This document shows positions 24,399 through 32,874 of a stretch of DNA of 64,000 nt, one piece after another; the stretch's first letter is position 1, and the number at the start of each line of letters is the position of its first letter. The notes beneath the pieces were generated by a model. The model was not told where the DNA came from, made no database searches, and worked only from the letters and a program-made list of their open reading frames with translations. The translations under genes and the position numbers were made by a program. The DNA is from Actinocorallia sp. API 0066 (GTDB lineage: Bacteria > Actinomycetota > Actinomycetes > Streptosporangiales > Streptosporangiaceae): positions 434,001-498,000 of the forward strand of contig NZ_JAJLQY010000003.1 in assembly GCF_020991275.1 (NCBI RefSeq), in the 5' to 3' direction.

Positions 24399-25847
24399 TC
24401 AGACCCAGGCGGGGAGGGGGTGGGTGGGGTGGGGGGCTTCGACGCCGGTGCCCTCGTAGGCGCAGGCGAGGCGTTCCACGGCTTCTTCGAGGTCGGCCGG
24501 GGGGAGGGCGAAGGGGAGGCGGACGTAGTCCTCCAGGACGCCGTCGACGCCGAACATGGGGCCGGGGAGGACGCGGACACCGCCGCGTTGGGCGGACTCG
24601 CAGAGGGCGGAGGCGACGGGGACGGGGAGGCGGGCCCACAGGCACATGCCGCCGCCCGGCATGGTGAACTTCCAGTCCGGGAGGCGTTCGCGCAGCGCCC
24701 GCGCCATCGCGTCGCGGGACGCGCCCAGGTGCTCCGCGCGCTGCGCACGGACGGCCTCCAGGTCGCAGAACAGCTCGGTGACGATGAGCTGGTCCAGGAC
24801 GGGCGAGGCGATGTCCATCGGCTCCCGGGCCCGCGCGAGCCGCCGGGCCAGCGGGACGGCGGCGCGGATCCAGCCGATCCGCAGGCCGCCCCAGAACAGT
24901 TTGGAGGCCGACCCGACGGAGATGACCCGGCCGCCGCCGTCGAACGCGGCCAGGGGCCGGACGGGCTCGGCGTCGATGCTGATCTCCGCGAACGTCTCGT
25001 CCGTGATGACCTGGACGCACAGGTCACGGGCCATCTCGACGACGGCGGCCCGGTCGTCCTCGGACATGAGGTGGCCGGTCGGGTTCTGGAAGTCGGGGAT
25101 CAGGTAGGTGAGCCGGGCGCCGGTCTGCCGCATCCCGTCGGCGAGCAGTTCGACGTCCCACCCGTCGCTGACGCCGACGGTGGTGACGACGGCGCCCCGG
25201 TTGCGCAGCGCGCCGAGCGCGTGCGGGTAGGTGGGCCGCTCGACCATGACGGACTCGCCGGGCGTGACGAGCGCCTGCACCAGGAGGCTGCAAGCCTGCT
25301 GCGCGCCCGTCGTGATGACGATCTCCTCCGGCCGGGTCGGTAGGCCGCGCTCGGTGTACCGGTCGGCGATGGCGGCTCGTAGGCAGAGCAGCCCGCCGGG
25401 TTCGTAGCCGGGCCCGCACGTGTACTCGGGCAGCCTCCTGACGGCCGCTTCGACCGCCTCGGTGAACACGTCGGGCGCGCCGTTGGAGGCGCAGCCGAGG
25501 TCGATGGTGCCGGGCGCCTGGTCGCCTCGGATCGCGGTGAAGACGAGCCCGCCGTGCCTGCGCCCGCCCTGCGCGGGCAGTGCCGTCCAGCTTCCGGCGC
25601 CCTGCCTGCTGGCGACGAAGCCCTCGGTGCGCAGGTTGTCGTAGGCGGAGGTGACGGTGGTGCGGCTGACGCCGAGCGCGGCGGCGAGGTCGCGTTCGGC
25701 GGGGAGCCTGACGCCCAAGGGCAGCCGCCCGTCCTGGATCAGCGTCCTTACGCCACGGCTGAGTGCCAGATACAGGGGCCGTTCCTTCGGCAGGGATCCA
25801 AGAAGCCGGGCCAATTGGACACCGCCGACGTACCTCACCTCGCTCAT
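24399..25847 (-). CDS. MocR-type regulator (GntR helix-turn-helix fused to aminotransferase domain)
   Basis: The 482-residue protein has a GntR winged helix at about 25-90 (LPAERDLAAALGVSRTTVTSAYDNLRTEGFV) and a fold-type I aminotransferase domain from about 120. The PLP lysine lies in SVGSASKLFWGGLRIGW and the phosphate-site region in ITTGAQQACSLLVQAL. MocR proteins sense PLP, GABA or amino acids and do not usually act as enzymes. The N-terminal stretch before the helix is longer than usual. It is divergent from a small membrane protein gene and tex, across a region with an inverted repeat likely to be its own site. Confidence 0.9.
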   Translation of the reverse strand: MSEVRYVGGVQLARLLGSLPKERPLYLALSRGVRTLIQDGRLPLGVRLPAERDLAAALGVSRTTVTSAYDNLRTEGFVASRQGAGSWTALPAQGGRRHGGLVFTAIRGDQAPGTIDLGCASNGAPDVFTEAVEAAVRRLPEYTCGPGYEPGGLLCLRAAIADRYTERGLPTRPEEIVITTGAQQACSLLVQALVTPGESVMVERPTYPHALGALRNRGAVVTTVGVSDGWDVELLADGMRQTGARLTYLIPDFQNPTGHLMSEDDRAAVVEMARDLCVQVITDETFAEISIDAEPVRPLAAFDGGGRVISVGSASKLFWGGLRIGWIRAAVPLARRLARAREPMDIASPVLDQLIVTELFCDLEAVRAQRAEHLGASRDAMARALRERLPDWKFTMPGGGMCLWARLPVPVASALCESAQRGGVRVLPGPMFGVDGVLEDYVRLPFALPPADLEEAVERLACAYEGTGVEAPHPTHPLPAWV

Positions 25848-25864
25848 GCAGGCCACTTTGCCGG

Positions 25865-25889
25865 ATTGGCTCTTCACAGGCAAGCCAAT
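25865..25889. promoter_or_regulatory. Inverted repeat in the MocR/tex intergenic region
   Basis: ATTGGCT (25865-25871) and AGCCAAT (25883-25889) are exact reverse complements 11 bases apart, flanked by CCGG on both sides. The site lies just upstream of the MocR start and is a plausible autoregulatory operator. Confidence 0.45.
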
Positions 25890-25940
25890 GGCCGGATTAA
25901 TGGGAAGTGGCTTGAGAACCATCAACCCCCGAGGTGCCAA

Positions 25941-26207
25941 ATGATCTACGTTGTGGCCTTCTTCGTCGCGGCCGCAGTCCTGGGCCCGCGTTTCGGCGCG
26001 GACTCGCGTGACGGCCGCGACTGGGCGCCCGCCCTCCTCCCCCGGCGCAGGCACGTCACCAGAGACGCCGACGACAACACCGACACCGAGCCCGTCGCCG
26101 ACACCGAGGCGGGCCGCACCGGCGTTCCGGGTGACGACGACTCCTCCGAGCCGGAAGAATGCCCGCATGAGCGTGAGCCTGCCGGGCATTCACCGGCGTA
26201 TTGCTGA
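25941..26207 (+). CDS. Possible small membrane protein overlapping the tex start
   Basis: An 88-codon frame starts with a hydrophobic segment (MIYVVAFFVAAAVLGPRF) and continues as an acidic, Asp/Glu-rich tail. It overlaps the first 41 bases of tex in another frame. The composition would suit a single-pass small membrane protein, but no clear ribosome-binding site is seen and no family is recognised. Confidence 0.4.
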   Translation: MIYVVAFFVAAAVLGPRFGADSRDGRDWAPALLPRRRHVTRDADDNTDTEPVADTEAGRTGVPGDDDSSEPEECPHEREPAGHSPAYC

Positions 26208-28494
26208 GGAACTGGGAGTACGGGAGCGACAGGTCGAGGTCGCGGTCGAGCTGCTCGACGGCGGCTCGACCGTCCCGTTCATCGCCCGGTACCGCAAGGA
26301 GGTGACCGGTGCGCTCGACGACACCCAGCTGCGCACCCTGGAGGAGCGGCTGCGCTACCTGCGCGAGCTGGAGGAGAGGCGCGCCGCCGTCCTCGAATCG
26401 ATCGAGAGCCAGGGCAAGCTGGACGACGCGCTGAAGGCGCAGATCCTCCAGGCCGACTCCAAGGCCCGCCTGGAGGACCTCTACCTTCCCCACAAGCCCA
26501 AGCGCCGCACGAAGGCCCAGATCGCGCGGGAGAACGGCCTGGAGCCGCTCGCCCTGACGCTGTTGGCGGACCCGTCCCACGACCCGAAGGCGCTCGCCGA
26601 GCGGTACACCGGCGAGAACGTCGCGGACGCGGCGGCCGCGCTGGAGGGGGCGCGCGCGATCCTCGTCGAGAGGTTCGCCGAGGACGGCGACCTCATCGGC
26701 GAGCTGCGTGAGCGGATGTGGGGCCGGGGCCGCCTGGTCTCGCGCGTCCGGGAGGGCAAGGAGGAGGCGGGGGCGAAGTTCTCCGACTACTTCGAGTTCG
26801 ACGAGCCCTTCACCAAGCTGCCTTCACACCGCATCCTCGCGCTGTTCCGGGGTGAGAAGGAGGAGGTCCTCGACCTCGTCCTGGAGCCGGAGGAGCCCGT
26901 CGAGGGGCCGAGCAGCTTCGAGCAGAGCATCGCCCGCAGGTTCGCCGTCGCCGACCGGGGCCGCCCGGCCGACCGGTGGCTCCTGGACGCCGTCCGCTGG
27001 GCGTGGCGGACCCGTGTCGTCGTGCACATCGGCATCGACGTGCGGACGCGGCTGTGGCAGGCGGCCGAGGACGAGGGCGTGCGGGTGTTCGCCGCGAACC
27101 TCCGCGACCTGCTGCTCGCCGCGCCCGCCGGGGCCCGCACCACGATGGGTCTGGACCCGGGCCTGCGCACCGGCGTGAAGGTCGCGATCGTGGACGCCAC
27201 GGGCAAGGTCGTGGCCACGGACACGATCTACCCGCACGAGCCGCGCCGCCAGTGGGACGCCTCGCTGGCGACGCTGGCCAAGCTCGTCAAGGCGCACAAC
27301 GTCGATCTGGTGGCGATAGGCAACGGCACCGCCTCCCGTGAGACGGACAAGCTGGCGGGCGAGCTGGCCAAGCTGATGCCGGGCGTCACCAAGATCATGG
27401 TGTCGGAGGCGGGCGCGTCGGTGTACTCGGCGTCGGCCTACGCGGCGCAGGAGCTGCCCGGCATGGACGTGTCGCTGCGCGGCGCCGTCTCGATCGCGCG
27501 CCGCCTCCAGGACCCGCTGGCCGAGCTGGTGAAGATCGACCCGAAGTCGATCGGGGTCGGCCAGTACCAGCACGACCTGTCGGAGACGAAGCTGTCGCGC
27601 TCGCTGGACGCGGTGGTCGAGGACTGTGTGAACGCCGTCGGCGTCGACGTGAACACCGCGTCGGTGCCGCTGCTCACCCGGGTGTCGGGCATCGGCCCCG
27701 GCCTGGCCGACAGCATCGTGACGCACCGGGACGCGAACGGCCCGTTCCGCACCCGCAAGGCGCTGCGCGAGGTGCCGAGGCTCGGCCCGAAGGCGTTCGA
27801 GCAGTGCGCGGGCTTCCTGCGCATCCCCGGCGGCGACGACCCGCTGGACTCCTCGGCCGTCCACCCCGAGGCGTACCCGGTGGTCCGCCGCATCCTGGAG
27901 GGCACCGGCAGCGATCTGAAGGCGCTCATCGGAAGCAGCGCCCTGCGCAAGCTCCGGCCGCAGGACTATGTGGACGACACCTTCGGCCTGCCGACCGTCA
28001 CCGACATCCTCGCCGAGCTGGAGAAGCCGGGCCGCGACCCGCGCCCGGCGTTCAAGACCGCCGCCTTCAAGGACGGCGTGGAGAAGCTCACCGACCTCAA
28101 GCCGGGAATGGTCCTGGAGGGCGTCGTGACGAACGTGGCGGCCTTCGGCGCGTTCATCGACGTCGGAGTCCACCAGGACGGCCTCGCGCACGTCAGCCAG
28201 CTCTCCAACACGTTCGTGAGCGACCCGCGCGACGTCGTCAAGCCCGGCGACGTCGTCCGCGTCAAGGTCCTTGAGGTGGACCTCCAGCGCAAGCGCATCT
28301 CGCTGACCCTCCGCCTGGACGAGGACGCCCCACGCCCGCGTCAGGGCGCCCAGGAGAGCCGAGGCAAGGGCGGCGGCCAGGGCAACCGTCCACGCGGAGG
28401 CGGCGGCCGTGGCGACGGCGGCAAGGGCGGCGGCGGCAAGCCAGCGCCGGGCGGCGCCCTCGCCGACGCCCTCCGCCGCGCCGGACTCGCCTAG
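26167..28494 (+). CDS. tex: Tex-family RNA-binding transcription accessory protein
   Basis: The 775-residue protein has the full Tex layout: N-terminal helical part (STVPFIARYRKEVTGALDD), a YqgF/RNase H-like domain near 325-450 (MGLDPGLRTGVKVAIVDATG), helix-hairpin-helix motifs (LTRVSGIGPGLADSIV, LREVPRLGPKAFEQCAGFLRI) and a C-terminal S1 domain at about 645-715 (GMVLEGVVTNVAAFGAFIDVGVHQDGL). A Gly/Arg/Lys-rich tail of about 45 residues follows. Tex binds RNA and affects transcription. The ATG at 26167 is the conventional family start; the frame is open further upstream. Confidence 0.95.
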   Translation: MSVSLPGIHRRIAEELGVRERQVEVAVELLDGGSTVPFIARYRKEVTGALDDTQLRTLEERLRYLRELEERRAAVLESIESQGKLDDALKAQILQADSKARLEDLYLPHKPKRRTKAQIARENGLEPLALTLLADPSHDPKALAERYTGENVADAAAALEGARAILVERFAEDGDLIGELRERMWGRGRLVSRVREGKEEAGAKFSDYFEFDEPFTKLPSHRILALFRGEKEEVLDLVLEPEEPVEGPSSFEQSIARRFAVADRGRPADRWLLDAVRWAWRTRVVVHIGIDVRTRLWQAAEDEGVRVFAANLRDLLLAAPAGARTTMGLDPGLRTGVKVAIVDATGKVVATDTIYPHEPRRQWDASLATLAKLVKAHNVDLVAIGNGTASRETDKLAGELAKLMPGVTKIMVSEAGASVYSASAYAAQELPGMDVSLRGAVSIARRLQDPLAELVKIDPKSIGVGQYQHDLSETKLSRSLDAVVEDCVNAVGVDVNTASVPLLTRVSGIGPGLADSIVTHRDANGPFRTRKALREVPRLGPKAFEQCAGFLRIPGGDDPLDSSAVHPEAYPVVRRILEGTGSDLKALIGSSALRKLRPQDYVDDTFGLPTVTDILAELEKPGRDPRPAFKTAAFKDGVEKLTDLKPGMVLEGVVTNVAAFGAFIDVGVHQDGLAHVSQLSNTFVSDPRDVVKPGDVVRVKVLEVDLQRKRISLTLRLDEDAPRPRQGAQESRGKGGGQGNRPRGGGGRGDGGKGGGGKPAPGGALADALRRAGLA

Positions 28495-28503
28495 CCGGGA
28501 CAC

Positions 28504-28533
28504 CTGAGGGCCGGGACGCGTCCCGGCCCTCAG
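28504..28533. terminator. Bidirectional terminator between tex and the MFS gene
   Basis: A perfect 14-bp stem, CTGAGGGCCGGGAC with GTCCCGGCCCTCAG, and a 2-base centre lie between two convergent genes. Confidence 0.8.
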
Positions 28534-28594
28534 CCATGCGGGGAAGGCCGCGCGGTGACGGCTCCGCCCCCGGGGCGCCGTCCCGCGCGGCGGC

Positions 28595-29797
28595 TCAGGC
28601 GGTCTTGGGGGCGTAGCCGTGGCCCGGGGTCATCCGGGTGAGCATGGCGGCGACGGCGACGAGGAGGAGGCCGACGGAGCCCGCGAGGAAGAAGCCCCAG
28701 CCCGCGCCCGCCTCGTCGATGACCCAGCCGGTGAGCGGGCCGGAGAACGCCAGGCCGAGGGTGAGAGCGGTGGACTGTAGGCCCATCGCCTCGCCTCTGC
28801 TGGTGTCCGGGACGCGGTGGCTCATCGCGTCCACGGTGGAGGCCATGGACGGGGCGCACAGGAAGCCCGCGGGGATGAGCGCGAGGATGAGCAGCCGCCA
28901 GTCTCCGACGAGGCCGAGCGGCGCGGTCGTCGCGGCCATCAGGGCGACCACGAGCAGCGGGGACATGCCCTTCTTGAGCAGCCCGTAGGCGAAGCCGCCG
29001 ATGAGCGACCACAGGCACCACAGGCCGATGACGAGGCCCGACCACGCCGTCGCGCCGCCGTCCTCCAGCACGGCGACGATGCCGAGTTCGGTCGCGGTCA
29101 CCACGAACGTTCCGGCGGCGGAGACGGCGAGCAGCCCGAGGACGGTCGGCGTCAGCCAGGTGCGGCGCGCGGGCGGCGCGACGGCGGGAACGCCCCCAGG
29201 GTCGGCGGCGTCGCGGGTCGGCGGGTTCAGCACGTACAGGATGAGGCCCGCGCCGACGAGGCCGACGGCGACGGCGCCCATCGTCCAGTGGCTGCCGACG
29301 GCGGTGGTCGCGGCGACGGCGAAGGCCGGGCCGATCATGTAGGAGATCTCGGCCATCACCGAGTCGAGCGAGAAGGCGGCGTGCCGCTGCGCGGGCGGCA
29401 CCACCACCGAGAGGCACTGGCGCAGCAGGCCCATCACCGGGATGGCGAACAGCCCCGACCCGACGGCGCCCGCGAACAGGGCCCAGAAGGGCAGGAACGA
29501 GGCGGTGAGCCAGAACACGAGCTGGACGCAGGCCGTCAGCGCGACGACGGGGCGGAGGCCGTAGCGGTCGACACAGCGCCCCGCGACGGGCGATCCCGCC
29601 GCGATGCCGAGCATCGCCCCCGCGCCGACGAGGCCCGCCTGGAGGTAACCGAGGTCGAGTTCTTTCACGACGTAGAGGGTCAGGGTCAGCCCTGTCGCGT
29701 TGACGGGGATCCTGGCGAAGATCGCGACGAGCATGAGGGCGCGCACCCCCGGCAGGGCCAGCACCCGCCGGTAAGGCTCTATGGACATGTGGTTCAT
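28595..29797 (-). CDS. Major facilitator superfamily transporter
   Basis: About 400 residues with twelve membrane segments and the MFS loop AGRCVDRYGLRPVVALTAC between segments 2 and 3. It resembles drug-exporter type MFS proteins; the substrate is not known. GGAGG lies two bases before the ATG at 29797 and eleven before an ATG at 29788; a GTG at 29812 is open too. An inverted repeat overlaps the start region and could be an operator. Confidence 0.88.
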   Translation of the reverse strand: MNHMSIEPYRRVLALPGVRALMLVAIFARIPVNATGLTLTLYVVKELDLGYLQAGLVGAGAMLGIAAGSPVAGRCVDRYGLRPVVALTACVQLVFWLTASFLPFWALFAGAVGSGLFAIPVMGLLRQCLSVVVPPAQRHAAFSLDSVMAEISYMIGPAFAVAATTAVGSHWTMGAVAVGLVGAGLILYVLNPPTRDAADPGGVPAVAPPARRTWLTPTVLGLLAVSAAGTFVVTATELGIVAVLEDGGATAWSGLVIGLWCLWSLIGGFAYGLLKKGMSPLLVVALMAATTAPLGLVGDWRLLILALIPAGFLCAPSMASTVDAMSHRVPDTSRGEAMGLQSTALTLGLAFSGPLTGWVIDEAGAGWGFFLAGSVGLLLVAVAAMLTRMTPGHGYAPKTA

Positions 29798-29805
29798 TAC
29801 CTCCG

Positions 29806-29831
29806 GGGACACAGTGTGCCACTTGTGTCCC
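29806..29831. promoter_or_regulatory. Inverted repeat at the MFS gene start
   Basis: GGGACACA and TGTGTCCC are exact reverse complements 10 bases apart, immediately upstream of the likely start codon. A repressor bound here would block transcription of the transporter. Confidence 0.45.
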
Positions 29832-30012
29832 TCGCGTTACGAACCGACCCCATGACCCGAAGTAGACGAACACCTGACCAGCGGGCTACTTGAAGTTTTC
29901 GCACCGACGGATCTGCCGGTATCGCTTGCCCCAACGCGTTACCACCAGTACATTCTTCCGAGATCGACCCGTGATCAACCCCCGAAGGTTGCGGCACCCC
30001 TAGGAGTACGAC

Positions 30013-31038
30013 GTGGATCCGGTGGGCCAGAAGCTGCTCGACCTCGCTGAAAGCGAGCTCGGCTACAGCGAGCAGGCGGGCGGGTACACCAAGTTCGGCG
30101 ACTGGTGGACCAAGAACGTCGACAGCGACGCGTACTTCAAGACCGCGCCCTGGTGCGACATGTTCCTCGCGTGGGCCGCCGACAAGGCGGGCGTCACCGA
30201 GTGGGTCGGCCAGTTCGCCGCCACCCGCGACCACGCCCAGTGGTTCAAGGAACAGGGCGCGTGGGGCACCAAGCCCGAGCCGGGCGCCCTCGTGTTCTTC
30301 AACTGGGCGGGTGCCAAGAGCCTTGGTTCGATCCAGCACGTCGGGCTCGTCAAAGAGGTGAAGAACGGCAAGATCATCACGATCGAGGCCAACACCCACG
30401 ACACCATCGCCCGGCGCGAACGCGACCCTTCGGACATCGTGGGCTACGGCTACCCGTCCAGGGTCGAGGTGAACGGGAAGACCTTCGCCGAGACGGTCGC
30501 CCTCGCCGAGGCCGGCACCGCCTACCAGCACTACGCGCCCAAGCACGCGGCGCCCGCCCCGACCGTCTCCCAGCTCGCCGACCCGAACGCGGCGGCCGCC
30601 GCCGCGTTCGCCGCGCAGGCGCCCGCCGACTCGCCCGCCGCCGAACTGCCCGTCAAGGAGGCGGCGCTGACGGGCGTCGTGGGGATCGCGGTCCTCGCGG
30701 TGCTCGCGCTCGGCATGGCCAAGGTCGCCGCCGCGCGCGTCCCGGCCGCCGTCGCCGCCGCGCCCGAGATCAAGGTCCGCAAGAAGGGCCGCCACCACCG
30801 CACCTCCGGCGCGCCGCCGGTCGCGCTGCCCACCGAGATGACGCGGTACGACCTCGACGACGCCGAGTCCGGCACGCTGCTGATGCCCGCGATCTCCGCC
30901 GAGGTCGCCCAGCAGGCCGAGGACCGCGAGTTCTGGGGCCGGATCGCGCACCTCAAGGAGGACGACGAGCTCTCCTTCTGGACGGATCTGCACGCCGCGG
31001 TCACCACGAACGCCGAGCAGACCGTGGGACGGCCCTAG
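30013..31038 (+). CDS. CHAP-domain protein with an internal membrane segment
   Basis: The 341-residue protein has an N-terminal CHAP amidase/endopeptidase domain (residues 1-150) with catalytic Cys48 in TAPWCDMFLAW and His109 in SIQHVGLV, followed by an Ala/Pro linker, one membrane segment at about 218-238 (ALTGVVGIAVLAVLALGMAKV) and a basic then acidic C-terminal tail. CHAP domains normally cut peptidoglycan, but no N-terminal signal peptide is visible. The GTG start follows GGAG. The topology (enzyme domain before the membrane segment) is unusual for a wall hydrolase. Confidence 0.82.
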   Translation: MDPVGQKLLDLAESELGYSEQAGGYTKFGDWWTKNVDSDAYFKTAPWCDMFLAWAADKAGVTEWVGQFAATRDHAQWFKEQGAWGTKPEPGALVFFNWAGAKSLGSIQHVGLVKEVKNGKIITIEANTHDTIARRERDPSDIVGYGYPSRVEVNGKTFAETVALAEAGTAYQHYAPKHAAPAPTVSQLADPNAAAAAAFAAQAPADSPAAELPVKEAALTGVVGIAVLAVLALGMAKVAAARVPAAVAAAPEIKVRKKGRHHRTSGAPPVALPTEMTRYDLDDAESGTLLMPAISAEVAQQAEDREFWGRIAHLKEDDELSFWTDLHAAVTTNAEQTVGRP

Positions 31039-31067
31039 CCGTCACAGACCCTGGGGATGAGGGAACA

Positions 31068-31101
31068 GAAGGGGTGCGGACCCACCGGTCCGCACCCCTT
31101 C
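31068..31101. terminator. Strong bidirectional terminator
   Basis: A perfect 15-bp stem (GAAGGGGTGCGGACC with GGTCCGCACCCCTTC) and CACC loop lie between the convergent CHAP and LeuE genes. Confidence 0.85.
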
Positions 31102-31130
31102 GCTTTGCCTGGGCGGGCTCCGGCGGCGGG

Positions 31131-31790
31131 TCAGCCCGCCGAGGCGGTGGCGAGCTTCGCCGCGAACCCGAGGAAGAGGACGCCGACGGCGCTTGTCGCC
31201 GTGGCCGAGGTCCGCTTCCGCTCGCGGAAGGCACGGGCCAGCCTCGTCCCGCCGAAGATGAGCGCGCTCAGGTAGAGGCCGCTGAACACCTGCAGGATGA
31301 CGGCCAGGAGCAGGAACGACAGGGCGGGCGCCGGGTAGGCGGGGTCCACGAACTGGACGAAGAAGGAGATGAAGAACAGGATCGCCTTCGGGTTCAGGAG
31401 GCTGATCACGAGGGCGCGGCGGAAGGGGTTGCCCTCCGGCACCGGCTCGTCCGCCGTCCGGGCGGCGACGGCCCGGCGCTCCCGCCACATCCCCCAGGCG
31501 GCCCGCAGCATGCCGACGGCGAGCCACGCCAGGTAGGCGCCGCCGAGGATCTTCACCACCGAGAACACCGTCGGGTTGGCCCGCAGCAGCGACGCGGCAC
31601 CGGCTGCCGTCGCGACCATCAGCACGATGTCCCCGAGGAACACCCCCGCCGCCGCCTGGTAGCCCCGCCGGACGCCCTCCTTGGCCGCCACGCTCAACGT
31701 GTACAGCGAGTTCGGCCCAGGCAGCAGCACGATCAGGAACGCCCCCACCGCATAGGTGACGACATCAGTAACGCCCAACATGTCGGACAT
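31131..31790 (-). CDS. leuE: LysE/RhtB-family amino acid exporter, LeuE-like
   Basis: The 219-residue protein has six membrane segments and the family motif VLLPGPNSLYTLSVAAKEGVR at the first loop, with GVFLGDIVLMVATAAGAASLL close to LeuE of other bacteria. It would export leucine or related amino acids across the cytoplasmic membrane. It is monocistronic. The start ATG at 31790 is at the beginning of the family homology. Confidence 0.87.
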   Translation of the reverse strand: MSDMLGVTDVVTYAVGAFLIVLLPGPNSLYTLSVAAKEGVRRGYQAAAGVFLGDIVLMVATAAGAASLLRANPTVFSVVKILGGAYLAWLAVGMLRAAWGMWRERRAVAARTADEPVPEGNPFRRALVISLLNPKAILFFISFFVQFVDPAYPAPALSFLLLAVILQVFSGLYLSALIFGGTRLARAFRERKRTSATATSAVGVLFLGFAAKLATASAG

Positions 31791-31980
31791 CCTGCCATGA
31801 CACCAGCCAAACCCCCAATGACTCCTTAGCCATACCGGGAGCCGACGCCGACACCGGGATCCCCGTCGACTCAGCGTCCTGACAAACCGCCGCCCCGAAC
31901 ACCACGGGAATCCACGCGGCCGTCCCGGCGCGGAACCGCCATCCTCAGGACCCCACCCCCTTTCTGGAGGTCCACGTCAC

Positions 31981-32838
31981 ATGAGGAAACCGATCCGCCT
32001 GATCGTCGCGGCGCTCGCCCTCGTCGCGGGAGTCGTCGCCGCGCCGGCCGCGCACGCCGCCCCCAACCCCCACCAGCGCGGGCCCGAGCCGACCGAGGCG
32101 AGCGTCACCGCCGAACGCGGCCCGTTCGCCGTCGCCTCGCAGCGCGTCACCGCCTTCAGCCACCCCGGCTTCAAGGAAGGCACCGTCTACTACCCGACCG
32201 ACACCAGCCAGGGCACCTTCGGCGCCGTCGCGATCTCGCCCGGCTTCGTCTCGCCCGAGGCCACCGTGGCCTGGTACGGCCCGCGCCTCGCCTCGCAGGG
32301 CTTTGTGGTGATGACGCTGGAGACCACCACCGGCGCCGACCTGCCCGAGGCACGGGCGGGCCAGCTCCTCGCCGTCCTCGACTACCTCACCAAGAGCAGC
32401 CCCGTGAAGAACCGCATCGACCCGTCACGCCTGGCCGTCATGGGCTGGTCGATGGGCGGCGGCGGCACCCTGCGGGCGGCGCAGCTCACGCCGAGCCTGA
32501 AGGCCGCCATCCCGCTCGCGCCCTGGGACCTCGGCGTCGACTTCAGCGACGTCCGGGTGCCGACCCTCGTGATCGGCGCCGACAACGACTTCATCGCCGC
32601 CACCGGCCTGCACTCCGAGCCGTTCTACGAGTCGCTCACCGTCGAGAAGGCGTACCTGGAACTGGAGAACGCCGGCCACTTCACCTTCACCACCGCCAAC
32701 CCCACCATCGCCAAGTACTCCATCTCCTGGCTGAAGCGCTGGGTCGACGACGACACCCGCTACGACCGGTTCCTCTGCCCGCCGCCCGCGGGCAACGGCC
32801 CCGTCATCCAGGAGTACCGCTCGACCTGCCCCTACTAG
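31981..32838 (+). CDS. Secreted polyester hydrolase, cutinase / PET hydrolase type
   Basis: The 285-residue enzyme has a Sec signal ending APAAHAAP, then an alpha/beta-hydrolase of the actinobacterial cutinase family. The triad is Ser157 in GWSMGGGG, Asp203 in GADNDFIA and His233 in ENAGHFTF. Trp182 in APWD and the C-terminal disulfide Cys266-Cys283 fit the family. Trp at 156, before the nucleophile, is the PETase form; most actinobacterial cutinases have His there. His211 and Phe215 at the positions of PETase Ser214 and Ile218 are the cutinase form. The second PETase disulfide is missing. It should hydrolyse cutin-like or synthetic polyesters; activity on PET is not shown. Confidence 0.9.
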   Translation: MRKPIRLIVAALALVAGVVAAPAAHAAPNPHQRGPEPTEASVTAERGPFAVASQRVTAFSHPGFKEGTVYYPTDTSQGTFGAVAISPGFVSPEATVAWYGPRLASQGFVVMTLETTTGADLPEARAGQLLAVLDYLTKSSPVKNRIDPSRLAVMGWSMGGGGTLRAAQLTPSLKAAIPLAPWDLGVDFSDVRVPTLVIGADNDFIAATGLHSEPFYESLTVEKAYLELENAGHFTFTTANPTIAKYSISWLKRWVDDDTRYDRFLCPPPAGNGPVIQEYRSTCPY

Positions 32839-32847
32839 GAGACCGGG

Positions 32848-32873
32848 GGGAGGGCGCGGCGCGTCGCCCTCCC
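32848..32873. terminator. Hairpin after the polyester hydrolase gene
   Basis: GGGAGGGCG pairs with CGCCCTCCC around an 8-base loop, between convergent genes. Confidence 0.65.
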
Positions 32874-32874
32874 C

